Below are positions 43,956 through 53,023 of a DNA stretch of 64,000 nt, piece by piece. The position numbers and the translations under genes are program-made. Source of the stretch: Pontixanthobacter luteolus (GTDB taxonomy: Bacteria > Pseudomonadota > Alphaproteobacteria > Sphingomonadales > Sphingomonadaceae). The stretch is from the NCBI RefSeq assembly GCF_009828095.1, contig NZ_WTYP01000002.1, positions 811,001 through 875,000 of the forward strand, given 5' to 3'. The first letter of the stretch is position 1; every line of letters begins with the position of its first letter. The notes beneath the pieces are model-generated. The model made no database searches and was not told where the DNA came from. It saw only the letters and a program-made list of their open reading frames with translations.

Positions 43956-44966
43956 TTACTGCCGGATTAGAGAGCGCATTGTGTCGAACAATTGGGTGCT
44001 GGCCGGGCCAAGAACGCCCTGTGCGTGCGGCGGTAGATGTTCTGCCGGATCGCCGCCTTTTTCGAACACGTAGTAGTCGAGCATAGTGCGCCACACCTCG
44101 CGCTGGTCTTCGGGCAGATGCTTGAAAGACAACAGGGCCTGCAGCAGCGCGTCATAAGGACTGCCGATCCCGTCTGGCAGGCCCGGCGCCCACCAGTAAT
44201 TGACGAGGACACTGACCGCCTCCAGCGATTCAACGCCATGCCACCAGCCATAGGGAATGTAGATTGCATCGCCCGGCTCCAGTGTGGCCTGCACCGCGTG
44301 CTGCGCGGCTTCTGCAAAACGCGGATATTTGCCGAGATCGGGATTCGCCAGATCCACCATGCTGACCGGCGTTCCTGCCGGGGTCCGTTCGAACGGACCG
44401 GGATAAAGATTGGCGATCTGGTCCGGTGGGAACAGGGTGAAACGGCGACGCCCGGCCACGCAAACAGCGACATTTTCCTTTGCATCGTAATGCGGAGCGA
44501 CGCGGATGCGGTTGCCGATCCAGATACGGGGCGAAACGCCGGGCAATATGTCTAGCCGGTTGGACTGGGTGAACGCAGGGATCAGCGCCGCAATTTCTTC
44601 TGACTGCACAGCCATCGCCGGCGCATCCGGTAGTTCCGCAGCGCGCAGCAAATCCTCCAGAAACGCGTCCAGTGCGCCTGTGCCCTTGATAAAATTAAGC
44701 CGCGAGAGATCGGCTGTGTAAAAGAACCGCCCAAGTTCCGAAGGCGCGGCGGCGATTGCGCCAATCGGCCGGGCGGCCGCCCTCGCCGTCAGATAGTCCA
44801 CCATTGCCCGGTTGCCGGTGTTTGCCGCTTGTACGGCCGGCCAATCCGCAGCAATCCCGCGCAAGACTGCGGGGCGGACAGCCGACCTCAGCGCATCGAA
44901 CGCGGCCTGATCGATCGCCCCGCCGATGTGTTGATCAATCGCTTGCGGGGCTGGCAGCGATGTCAT
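43956..44966 (-). CDS. Cupin-like (JmjC type) protein
   Basis: 336 residues from ATG 44966, which overlaps the upstream halogenase-like gene by four bases. RPAVLRGIAADWPAVQAA and IWIGNRIRVAPHYDAKENVA (HxD metal site) with RRRFTLFPPDQIANLYPGPF, then ALEPGDAIYIPYGWWHGVESL (distal His), define a cupin_8/JmjC 2-oxoglutarate-dependent oxygenase fold. These proteins are regular partners of tryptophan-halogenase-like genes in this group of bacteria. The longer frame to 45272 is an out-of-frame extension. It is the last gene of the minus-strand halogenase operon. Confidence 0.88.
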   Translation of the reverse strand: MTSLPAPQAIDQHIGGAIDQAAFDALRSAVRPAVLRGIAADWPAVQAANTGNRAMVDYLTARAAARPIGAIAAAPSELGRFFYTADLSRLNFIKGTGALDAFLEDLLRAAELPDAPAMAVQSEEIAALIPAFTQSNRLDILPGVSPRIWIGNRIRVAPHYDAKENVAVCVAGRRRFTLFPPDQIANLYPGPFERTPAGTPVSMVDLANPDLGKYPRFAEAAQHAVQATLEPGDAIYIPYGWWHGVESLEAVSVLVNYWWAPGLPDGIGSPYDALLQALLSFKHLPEDQREVWRTMLDYYVFEKGGDPAEHLPPHAQGVLGPASTQLFDTMRSLIRQ

Positions 44967-46498
44967 GCCTGCAGCAGATCGGCAGGCGCGATCGCTCCGC
45001 CCTGTTCGCGCAGGAAATCGTCCTGCGTGGGCAACTGCCCGGCCGTTTGCGCAATCACGTCGCGGATATGGCGCAGGCGAGTGCGGGTCTCGTCCGTGTC
45101 CAGCATGCAGGCGGCGGGATGGTAGTTCTCCGGGTGGATGCCCTGGCTGAGCAGAACTGACAGCCAGCTTGCCTCTGTAAACAGTTCGTTGTTTTCCCGG
45201 AATATCCGGCCCGAGCTGCGGAACATGTCGATCTTTTCGGACAGTCCGCCGGGTGCGTCGAGGTTGCGGCAATAGCGCCAGAACTCCGAATCGTCCCGCT
45301 CGCTGGCGCGATAATGCAGCACCAGAAAATCGCGAATGTCGCTATATTCCCGGAGCGTTTCCATGTTGAACCGAGCAATCTCGACCTCGTTGAACCGGGT
45401 GTCGGGGAAGAGCGCCAACAGCCGCGCAATGCTCGACTGGACCAGATGTATAGAGGTCGATTCCAGCGGTTCGAGAAAACCCGCCGCAAGCCCCAATGCT
45501 ACGACGTTCTTCTCCCAGAAGCGCGACCGATGCCCTGCCGTAAAGCTGAGCTGGTTCGGGTCTGACAAGGGCTTTCCGTCGAGATTGGCGAGCAGCACAT
45601 CCGTCGCCGCATCACGCTCGATATGCGCGGAGGAAAACACGTGCCCATTGCCCAGCCGGTGTTGCAGCGGGATGCGCCATTGCCACCCGGCGGGCCGTGC
45701 CGTTGCGCGGGTCAGCGGTTCATTCCGTCCACCCAGTTCACACGGGATCGCCACTGCACTGTCGCAGGGCAGCCATTTGCTCCAGTCGTTGAAAGCCACG
45801 TCCATCGTCTGGCCAAGCAGCATCGAGCGGAAGCCCGAACAATCGATGAACAGCTCGCCTTCGACAGTGCGGCCGCCCTCCAGTTCCACATGGCTGACGA
45901 ACCCGGTTTCGCTGTCCTGCCCGACATCGACAATTTTGCCCTCTATCCGCCGCGCCCCGGCAGCTTCGGACATGGTGCGCAAGAACCGCGCATATCGGCC
46001 TGCATCGAACTGGAAGGCATAGGAGAGTTTGGACATCGGCGACTTAGGATTTTCCGCCTGCGGCCAGAAAAACCGTCCAGCCTTTCCGGCCATCGCCGCA
46101 ATCGAATACGCATCGATCGGGTCTGTTTCGCCCAACTCCCTGCCGCGCAGGTAGAAATGCTGGAATTCTATGCCCAGCATATCCAGACCGAACGAGCCAA
46201 ACGGATGCACGTAGGCGTGTCCGGGCCGCAGCCAGTCGACGAATTCGATGCCCAGTTTGTAGGTGGCGCGGGTTTCGCGCATGAAGTGCATCTCGTCGAT
46301 ACCCAGCATCCGGTTGAACCCGATGATCTGCGGGATCGTAGCCTCGCCCACACCGACCGTGCCGATGGCTTCGCTTTCCACCAGAGTGACTGAAAAGCCC
46401 GGCAAATCGCCCATGATGCGGGTCAGGGCGGCTGCTGCCATCCAGCCAGCAGTGCCCCCGCCGACGATAACCACTTTTCTGACCGGCGCTGCGCTCAT
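44963..46498 (-). CDS. Tryptophan-halogenase-like flavoprotein 3
   Basis: 511 residues from ATG 46498; the frame is open to 46546, but the start MSAAPVRKVVIVGGGTAGWM fits the family. It has GGGTAGW near the N-terminus, GVGEATIPQ, ATYKLGIEF, GWQWRIPLQHR and AAGFLEPLESTSIHLVQ, so all the halogenase motifs are kept. Its ATG shares one base with the stop of halogenase-like gene 4 upstream, and its stop overlaps the cupin start. The three genes thus form one tightly coupled operon. Confidence 0.9.
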   Translation of the reverse strand: MSAAPVRKVVIVGGGTAGWMAAAALTRIMGDLPGFSVTLVESEAIGTVGVGEATIPQIIGFNRMLGIDEMHFMRETRATYKLGIEFVDWLRPGHAYVHPFGSFGLDMLGIEFQHFYLRGRELGETDPIDAYSIAAMAGKAGRFFWPQAENPKSPMSKLSYAFQFDAGRYARFLRTMSEAAGARRIEGKIVDVGQDSETGFVSHVELEGGRTVEGELFIDCSGFRSMLLGQTMDVAFNDWSKWLPCDSAVAIPCELGGRNEPLTRATARPAGWQWRIPLQHRLGNGHVFSSAHIERDAATDVLLANLDGKPLSDPNQLSFTAGHRSRFWEKNVVALGLAAGFLEPLESTSIHLVQSSIARLLALFPDTRFNEVEIARFNMETLREYSDIRDFLVLHYRASERDDSEFWRYCRNLDAPGGLSEKIDMFRSSGRIFRENNELFTEASWLSVLLSQGIHPENYHPAACMLDTDETRTRLRHIRDVIAQTAGQLPTQDDFLREQGGAIAPADLLQA

Positions 46499-48069
46499 CA
46501 GCCGATCCCCGCGGCAGCAAATGGGCGTGGCATATCTTCGTGCCACCCGCCTGACTGGCGGATAAATGCCTCATGGCCGGGCAGTTTTTTCGCGGTTTCG
46601 GCGTATGCACGGCGCATCTGCTCCATCGCCGCTGCAACCTTGCTCTCGTCCAGCGTGTCGGCAATCGGATCATAGGACGAAGGTTCGATATTCTGCCCCA
46701 ACATGACTGCGACCCAGCTTGGCGTGGTGAACAGTTCGGCGTTCTCGCGGAAGACCCGGCCATGCAGCCGCCAAAGCTCCATCTTGCGCGCCAGGCTATC
46801 CGGGACATCCATGTCCCGGACATAGCGCCAGAATTCCGAATCGCCGCGCTGCGTTGCCTTGTAATGCAGGATGATGAAGTCGCGCACATCCTCGAACAAC
46901 TCGGCCATCCCGCGATTGTATTCATCGCGCTCCAGCGGGCTGATCGGGTTGTCGGGAAAGAGCGCGAACAGACGCTGGATACCATTCTGGATCAGATGAA
47001 TGCTGGTCGATTCCAGCGGTTCGATAAACCCGCCCGAGAGGCCCAGCGAAACGACATTGTGGTTCCATGCCTTGCGCCGCATCCCGGTCTTGAACTGCAG
47101 GGTGCGCGGCTCTGCCAGTGGTTCGCCTTCGAAATTGTCGAGCAGGATGGAACGGGCCTCGTCCTCATCCATATACGCGCTGGAGAATACATGACCGTTG
47201 CCGGTGCGGTGCTGCAACGGGATGCGCCATTGCCAGCCTGCCGAATGTGCGGTGGAGCGCGTGAAGGGGTCGGGCGAGCCCTGGTTTGCAGTTGGCACGG
47301 CGATGGCCCGGTCCATCGGCAGCCAATGGCTCCAGTCTTCATAGCCCGTTTGCAGTGCCTCTTCGATCAAAAGCCCGCGAAAACCGGAGCAATCTATGAA
47401 CAGGTCGCCGGCAATTTTCTCGCCGTTCTCCAGTTTCACTGACATCACGTCGCCGGTTTCACTATTGCGCTGCACATCGGTGATGCGGCCCTCGCGGCGC
47501 TGGGTGCCCTGCCGCTCCGCCAGACGCCGCAGGAACCCTGCGTAAAGGCTGGCATCGAAATGATAGGCATAGGCGATCTGGTTGACGAGGGACTGTGCGC
47601 CCTGGGCAGGCCTGCCGAATCGCGCACTGCACGCGGCCATCGTGCTCATCGAATATTCGCTGATCCCGCCGGCCTGACCGCTGCGCGCGCATTCGCGCAG
47701 ATAGAGATGGTGGAACTGGATCCCATGAAAATCCTGGCCATACTCGCCGAAGGGATGGAAATATCTGTCGCCCACACGGCCCCAGTTCACGAATTCTATG
47801 CCGAGTTTGAACGTCCCGCGTGTTTCGCGCAGGAAATCGCTTTCCTTGATGTCCAGCATCGCGTTGAAATTGCAGATCGGCGGAATGGTCGCCTCGCCGA
47901 CGCCGACCGTTCCGATCGCATCCGATTCGATCAGCGTGATGGTGCGCTGGCCATCGGCGAAGAACCGCGAAAGCGCGGCCGCTGCCATCCATCCGGCCGT
48001 TCCGCCGCCAACGATGACAACCCGCTTGAGACGATTTGCGTTACCGATACCATTTCCCCTCACCGACAC
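46498..48069 (-). CDS. Tryptophan-halogenase-like flavoprotein 4
   Basis: 523 residues. VVIVGGGTAGWMAAAALSRF, GVGEATIPPI, GTFKLGIEFVNW (the lysine is preceded by Phe here), GWQWRIPLQHRTG and SGGFIEPLESTSIHLIQ are all present. It is the first gene of the minus-strand operon and is divergent from the TonB receptor, with operator 2 in the 167-bp region between them. Together with protein 3 it shares the closest resemblance within the window. Confidence 0.9.
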   Translation of the reverse strand: MSVRGNGIGNANRLKRVVIVGGGTAGWMAAAALSRFFADGQRTITLIESDAIGTVGVGEATIPPICNFNAMLDIKESDFLRETRGTFKLGIEFVNWGRVGDRYFHPFGEYGQDFHGIQFHHLYLRECARSGQAGGISEYSMSTMAACSARFGRPAQGAQSLVNQIAYAYHFDASLYAGFLRRLAERQGTQRREGRITDVQRNSETGDVMSVKLENGEKIAGDLFIDCSGFRGLLIEEALQTGYEDWSHWLPMDRAIAVPTANQGSPDPFTRSTAHSAGWQWRIPLQHRTGNGHVFSSAYMDEDEARSILLDNFEGEPLAEPRTLQFKTGMRRKAWNHNVVSLGLSGGFIEPLESTSIHLIQNGIQRLFALFPDNPISPLERDEYNRGMAELFEDVRDFIILHYKATQRGDSEFWRYVRDMDVPDSLARKMELWRLHGRVFRENAELFTTPSWVAVMLGQNIEPSSYDPIADTLDESKVAAAMEQMRRAYAETAKKLPGHEAFIRQSGGWHEDMPRPFAAAGIG

Positions 48070-48206
48070 TTTATGACCCTAGTCGATCGGCCATTTGTTG
48101 GCAATTTACCACAGGTGCGGGCTGTTTTCGCACTAAGTGACTTGCCAAGCCCGAAACTGCCCGATAAACCCGATCGATAAGGGAAATCAAGCAGCGCATC
48201 CAAAGA

Positions 48207-48221
48207 TGGTAGCGCTAACAT
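48207..48221. promoter_or_regulatory. LacI-type operator 2 (TGGTAGCGCTAACAT), halogenase/TonB receptor divergent region
   Basis: It lies 16 bases before the TonB receptor ATG and 138 bases from the divergent halogenase-like gene. The very strong ribosome site GGAGGGGAGG (48223-48232) follows directly. Its place would allow a bound repressor to block the receptor promoter. Confidence 0.88.
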
Positions 48222-48236
48222 GGGAGGGGAGGTCAT

Positions 48237-51200
48237 ATGGCCAAGAATTACGGGCATAATGCCGTGCAGGGGAATCTGCTGAAAAGCATCCTCAAGACGG
48301 GTGCATCTGCGTTTGTCGTGGGAAGCGTCATGTGCAGCGCGCCTGCCTTCGCTCAGGATGCTGATCCCGACGATCAGGATTCCGATCCGGTGGTCGTCGG
48401 CCAAGCCGATGAGAGCGTCATTGTGGTCAGCGGTATCCGTCAGTCGCTGGCCAATGCACAGAATATCAAGCGCGACTCCGACACTGTGGTCGACGCGATC
48501 ACTGCAGAAGATATCGGTGCCTTGCCTGACCGTTCTGTGACCGAGGCGCTGCAGCGCGTTCCCGGAATCGCGATCAACCGTTTTGCCGGATCGAACGATC
48601 CCGATCACTTCTCGGTCGAGGGCTCCGGCGTAGTCGTGCGCGGCCTCAATTTCGTGCGTTCCGAATTCAACGGCCGTACCGCTTTCGCCGCAGGCGTCGG
48701 TGGGCAGGCGCTGAATTTCGCCGATGTTCCCTCCGAATTGCTCGGCTCTGTGATCATCAGCAAGAACTCTACCGCCGACATGATTGAAGGCGGGCTTGCG
48801 GGCACCGTCAACCTCAATACCCGCAAGCCATTCGATCGCGATGGTTTCCATATCGGTTTCGGGGCCGAGGCAAACTATTCCGATTTTGCCGAAGAGTGGA
48901 GCCCGACCGGCTCGCTACTGATCAGCAATACCTGGGACACCGGTGCCGGCCGTTTCGGCCTGTTGGTGAGCGGTTCTTTGTCGCAGGTCAAGAGCCGCGC
49001 CGACGGCATTCAGATCGCCAATTACCAGACGCGCGATGGCCAGTTGGTCGCCGCCGCCAACACCGCCGACCGCCTGATTTGCCGGACGCGCTTGCCTTCC
49101 GGATCGGACAGCCTGACGTTACCCGGCGGAGGCGCTGCCTGCGATGCTTTGGGAAGCCCCGGCGCGGACGGTTTTGCAGACTATGCTGATTCGCGGGTTG
49201 CACCCGTAGGCGGACAGTTCCGGACGCAGGAATTCAACCGCAAGCGTGACGGTTTCGCCATTTCCGGCCAGTGGGAAAGCACAGACGAGCGGACCCTGCT
49301 GACTGCGGAATTCATTCGTTCGCACACGACGAACAAATGGGGCGAATATACCTACGAAGCCGCTCCGGATCTGTCGGAATATTCCACCTTCCCGGTCGGC
49401 TGCCTGCAGAACGCCGATGGCCCGCCCGTTCGTGACAGCAACGGAGCCGTCAATCCGGACGACGAAACACCGCCGCGCGCGCAATGTCCGGTCGGCGGGT
49501 TTACAGATTACCAGTATGATGAATCCGGCCTCTTCCAGTCGGGATACATCACCGATGTCAGCAATGGCTGGCGCGGCGATCCCGGCGCATCGCCCTTCGT
49601 GCCGATTGGCGGTTCGCAATACTCGCTGGCCCGCCGACAGGTCGATGACGAGGTCACCAACCAGGATTACAGCCTCAATCTGCAGCATCAGCTGACAGAG
49701 AAATTTGGTATCGAGCTCGATGCCCAGTATGCCACATCCAAGAAAGAGAATGTCGACTTCAGCGTATTCGGTTCGAACTTCGCCGACCAGGAACTCGACA
49801 TTTCCGGTGAATATCCCAACATCATCCCGCGCAAGCCGCAATATCTGGGATATGTTTGGTCCGCTCCGGGCGAAGCGCTCGCCAATGCGACGGACGAGGA
49901 ATATTTTAACGATCCACGCTTCCAGTTCTGGCGCGCCGCGATGGATCATATTGAGGAAAGCAAGGGCGACCAGTTCGCCTTCCAAATCGACACGACATAC
50001 GACATCGACGAATATGCCTTCCTTCGCGAAGTGAAAGTCGGTGCGCGCTTCCAGACCCGCGACCAGACGGTTCGGTACACCACCTACAATTGGGGCATGC
50101 TCAGCGAGACGTGGTCCGGATCCCGCCCGGTCAATTTCGACGACACGGCCGGTGACGGAAACCAGGCACGGTATGAATTTCCGAATTTCTTCCGCGGTGA
50201 AGTCCCTGCCCCTCCGGGTGCTTTCTACTACGATGGCGATCTGACTGGTGGGTACGACGAATCGGTCGCCTACTTCCAGTCGATCCAGGACCGCGCACGT
50301 GAACTGGGTGGCGGCCCGACCTGGGCTCCGCTGGCAGGCCGCGGCGGCACGGTTGGCGGATCTCCATTCCTTCCGTCGGACATCCAGCGCGTGCAGCAGG
50401 ATGACACCGCAATCTATGCCATGGTGCGCTTCGGCAGCGACGACATTTTTGGCGGCGTCCGCTTTTCGGGCAATGCCGGTTTGCGCTATGTCTCCACCAC
50501 CGTCCGTTCGCAGAGCTCGCGCGGTCCGGGATCGGCGGCATCGCTGAACATTGCCGATCCGTTCAGCGTTCGCTGCCAGCCGCGTGATCGGCCGGCCGAA
50601 CTGGGCGGTGGGCAGGTGCGTCCGGGCGGGATCTGTACGCTGGGTCAGGACGCCTACGAGGCGCTGCAAAACTTTGCCGATGGCAGCTTCCAGTTCAATT
50701 CTGTGAAGAACAGCTACGATTACTTCCTGCCGAGCATGAACCTGAAATTCGGCCTGTCAGACGATCTGATCCTGCGATTCGCCGGTTCGAAGGTCCTGAC
50801 CCGTCCGGAAAACAGCTACATCCGGAATTACTTCACATCGAGCATCGATACGTCGGGCAACTTCACTGGCAATGCCGGTGATCCCACGCTTCTGCCCGCC
50901 ACGGCATGGCAGTTCGATGCCTCCCTAGAGTGGTATTTCGCGCGGGTTGGTTCGCTGACGCTGAACGGGTTCTACAAGGAAATCGACAACTTCTTCTTCC
51001 AGTCGATCCGCGAAGAAACGATTAGCAATGCCAGCGGCGAAACGCGCAATGTGACGGTGCGCGGTCCGGCGAACTTCAATGGAACCGGCAAGATCAAGGG
51101 GTTCGAGGTTGCCTACCAGCAAACCTTCGACTTCTTGCCGAGTCCGCTCGACGGGTTCGGGGTGCAGGCGAACTATACCTACATCGACAGCGAAGGTCTG

Positions 51201-51608
51201 CCCAACACCTTCCTGAACACTGGTGCACCGGTCAATGAATCGACGATACCGCCCGGTAACCTGCCGCTCGAACAATTGTCCAAGCACAACTACAACGTTG
51301 CCGGTTTCTACGAGAAGGGGCCGATCTCGCTGAGGGCTGCGTACAACTGGAGGTCCCGCTTCCTCTTGACGGCCTCGGACGTGATCTTTCCGTATTATTC
51401 AATCTTCAACGAGCCGACCGGCCAGCTTGATGCGTCGATCTTCTTCAACGTGAACGATCGCCTCAGGGTAGGTGTGCAGGGTGTGAACCTGCTCAACGAA
51501 GTGACCAAGACTTCGCAGGCTTACACGGGCGATCCAGATGTGCTGGCACCGCGTTCGTTCTTTATGAACGACCGCCGGTTCTCCTTCATCGTTCGCGGAA
51601 ACTTCTGA
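48237..51608 (+). CDS. TonB-dependent receptor for xylan oligomers
   Basis: 1123 residues. A signal peptide ends in APAFAQ (about 35-40). A TonB-box-like VIVVSG precedes the plug (DAITAEDIGALPDRSVTEAL, RVPGIAINRF). A very long beta barrel with many aromatic turns ends in the terminal Phe (IVRGNF). This is the large receptor type found with tryptophan-halogenase-like genes in Caulobacter and sphingomonads. Its place between the halogenase operon and the xylanase operon, with its own operator, suggests uptake of xylo-oligosaccharides or methylglucuronoxylo-oligomers across the outer membrane. It is a single-gene unit closed by a terminator. Confidence 0.92.
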   Translation: MAKNYGHNAVQGNLLKSILKTGASAFVVGSVMCSAPAFAQDADPDDQDSDPVVVGQADESVIVVSGIRQSLANAQNIKRDSDTVVDAITAEDIGALPDRSVTEALQRVPGIAINRFAGSNDPDHFSVEGSGVVVRGLNFVRSEFNGRTAFAAGVGGQALNFADVPSELLGSVIISKNSTADMIEGGLAGTVNLNTRKPFDRDGFHIGFGAEANYSDFAEEWSPTGSLLISNTWDTGAGRFGLLVSGSLSQVKSRADGIQIANYQTRDGQLVAAANTADRLICRTRLPSGSDSLTLPGGGAACDALGSPGADGFADYADSRVAPVGGQFRTQEFNRKRDGFAISGQWESTDERTLLTAEFIRSHTTNKWGEYTYEAAPDLSEYSTFPVGCLQNADGPPVRDSNGAVNPDDETPPRAQCPVGGFTDYQYDESGLFQSGYITDVSNGWRGDPGASPFVPIGGSQYSLARRQVDDEVTNQDYSLNLQHQLTEKFGIELDAQYATSKKENVDFSVFGSNFADQELDISGEYPNIIPRKPQYLGYVWSAPGEALANATDEEYFNDPRFQFWRAAMDHIEESKGDQFAFQIDTTYDIDEYAFLREVKVGARFQTRDQTVRYTTYNWGMLSETWSGSRPVNFDDTAGDGNQARYEFPNFFRGEVPAPPGAFYYDGDLTGGYDESVAYFQSIQDRARELGGGPTWAPLAGRGGTVGGSPFLPSDIQRVQQDDTAIYAMVRFGSDDIFGGVRFSGNAGLRYVSTTVRSQSSRGPGSAASLNIADPFSVRCQPRDRPAELGGGQVRPGGICTLGQDAYEALQNFADGSFQFNSVKNSYDYFLPSMNLKFGLSDDLILRFAGSKVLTRPENSYIRNYFTSSIDTSGNFTGNAGDPTLLPATAWQFDASLEWYFARVGSLTLNGFYKEIDNFFFQSIREETISNASGETRNVTVRGPANFNGTGKIKGFEVAYQQTFDFLPSPLDGFGVQANYTYIDSEGLPNTFLNTGAPVNESTIPPGNLPLEQLSKHNYNVAGFYEKGPISLRAAYNWRSRFLLTASDVIFPYYSIFNEPTGQLDASIFFNVNDRLRVGVQGVNLLNEVTKTSQAYTGDPDVLAPRSFFMNDRRFSFIVRGNF

Positions 51609-51635
51609 CCCTCAATTCCTCCCGAGGATAAGAAT

Positions 51636-51671
51636 GGCCGTCTTGCTCTAGGGCGAGACGGCCTTATTCTT
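51636..51671 (+). terminator. Terminator after the TonB receptor gene
   Basis: Stem GGCCGTCT (51636-51643) pairs with AGACGGCC (51656-51663), then TTATTCTT. It lies 28 bases after the receptor stop. Confidence 0.75.
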
Positions 51672-51746
51672 TGCACGCAGCGAAAGCGGAAAGCGGGCCG
51701 GCAGGCTGCTATGAGGATGTTCCCGCACAGATTCTCCACGCAACAT

Positions 51747-51780
51747 AAAAAAGGCCCGCCGACCTTGCGGTGGACGGGCC
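51747..51780 (-). terminator. Terminator for the GH3-GH3-GH10 operon
   Basis: On the minus strand, GGCCCGTCCACC and GGTCGGCGGGCC form a strong stem (51753-51780), followed by TTTTTT (plus 51747-51752 is AAAAAA). It lies about 50 bases after the xylanase stop, a clear Rho-independent terminator. Confidence 0.9.
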
Positions 51781-51831
51781 CTCTGGAAAGGTGGGCCCTG
51801 CGCGAGTGGCCCGTCTGGCTTTGGCTCCCGT

Positions 51832-53022
51832 TCAGCCGGCGAGCGATTTCGCCAAGGCTGTCCGCAGCGGCTTCGCCTCGAAATCTGAAGTGTACGGCGT
51901 GCCGCGCACTTCCAGACCGTCCTCGCGCTCCGCCGGGCCGAAATATTGCAGCCAGTTGTATTTGTCGGCCATCCCCCAGGCCAGGACATCGTCTAGATGG
52001 TCGCCGTATTCCATCATCAGATCCATATACCGCCGCGCGAAATCGGCGACCTTCGCATCGCGGAAGGTCACATCGGCTGGTAGCGCCTTGTCCTTCACGT
52101 CGAACTCGGTGATCAGCAGCCGGTATCCCATGCCGGTCACCTCGTCGAGGAAACGCCGCCATTCGCGTTCGGCATAAGGCCCGACGCCGGTTGCTGGGTC
52201 GATCGAGAACATCTCGATATGCGACTGGATACCCAGCGCATCGACCGGCGTCCCGCGCTTGCGGAACCCCTCCAGCAGGCGCAGCACATCATCGCAATGT
52301 TTACGGTGGGCAGGCTCCCAGCTCATGTAGTCGTTATAGACAAGCTGGCCCTCGGGAAGCTCTTCGCGCGCGGTCTGGAATGCAAGGTCGAGGACTGCCT
52401 CCGGGCTGCCCATCGCGCGGCTCAGGCTGGTCTCGATCGGTGCATTGCGATCATGGTCGATAGCTTCATTGACCACATCGTAACTGGTAATCTGGCCCTT
52501 GTAGCGGCGCGTGACTGCGCGGATGTGTTCGGTCACCAGCCGTTCGGCCTCGGCGACCGGAGCAGATCCGAAATCGTAAGTATTCAGCCAGTCGGGAAAC
52601 CATTGCGGGCGGTGCCACAGCAAGGTGTGGCCGCGCAGGGCAAGGTCGTTTTGCTGCGCCCACTGAGCGATGGAATCCATCCGGCTGAAATCGTACGTTT
52701 CGGCGTCGGGCCGAAGGGCCTGCCACTTCATCTCGTTTTCAGGCACCACCATGCCGCATTCCGCCTTGATCAGGCGCGCATAGGCCGGGTTCTGGATACT
52801 GCCCGCATCGGTCCGGCCCGGAGTGGAGGCGATTGCGCTGCCGAAGCGGCGGCCGCCGCGTTGCGCGATGGTGTCCAGCCCCGGCTGCGGGAAGACCCCG
52901 CCTGTCATTGTGCTGTCAGCCGGAGCCAAAATGTTGGCCGCCCCGCCCATACACGATGCCAGCGGAACCGATGCGAGACCGGCCAGCGCAGCGCGGCGTG
53001 ACATTTCAAAACGACTGTCCAT
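51832..53022 (-). CDS. GH10 endo-beta-1,4-xylanase, lipoprotein
   Basis: 396 residues. The N-terminus is a signal with lipobox LASC (Cys24), so the enzyme is probably lipid-anchored. GH10 landmarks: FGSAIAS, ECGMVVPENEMKWQALRP, GHTLLWHRPQWFPDWL, the acid/base YDVVNEAI (Glu186) and the nucleophile LLITEFDV (Glu306), then WGMADKYNW. It cleaves the xylan main chain inside the periplasm or at the cell surface. It follows the second GH3 gene with one base between stop and start. Confidence 0.93.
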   Translation of the reverse strand: MDSRFEMSRRAALAGLASVPLASCMGGAANILAPADSTMTGGVFPQPGLDTIAQRGGRRFGSAIASTPGRTDAGSIQNPAYARLIKAECGMVVPENEMKWQALRPDAETYDFSRMDSIAQWAQQNDLALRGHTLLWHRPQWFPDWLNTYDFGSAPVAEAERLVTEHIRAVTRRYKGQITSYDVVNEAIDHDRNAPIETSLSRAMGSPEAVLDLAFQTAREELPEGQLVYNDYMSWEPAHRKHCDDVLRLLEGFRKRGTPVDALGIQSHIEMFSIDPATGVGPYAEREWRRFLDEVTGMGYRLLITEFDVKDKALPADVTFRDAKVADFARRYMDLMMEYGDHLDDVLAWGMADKYNWLQYFGPAEREDGLEVRGTPYTSDFEAKPLRTALAKSLAG

Positions 53023-53023
53023 T

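Noticed and set aside
49119-50669. A 516-codon minus frame inside the TonB receptor gene
   Set aside because: Antisense shadow; the receptor reads through without interruption and has signal peptide, plug and terminal Phe.
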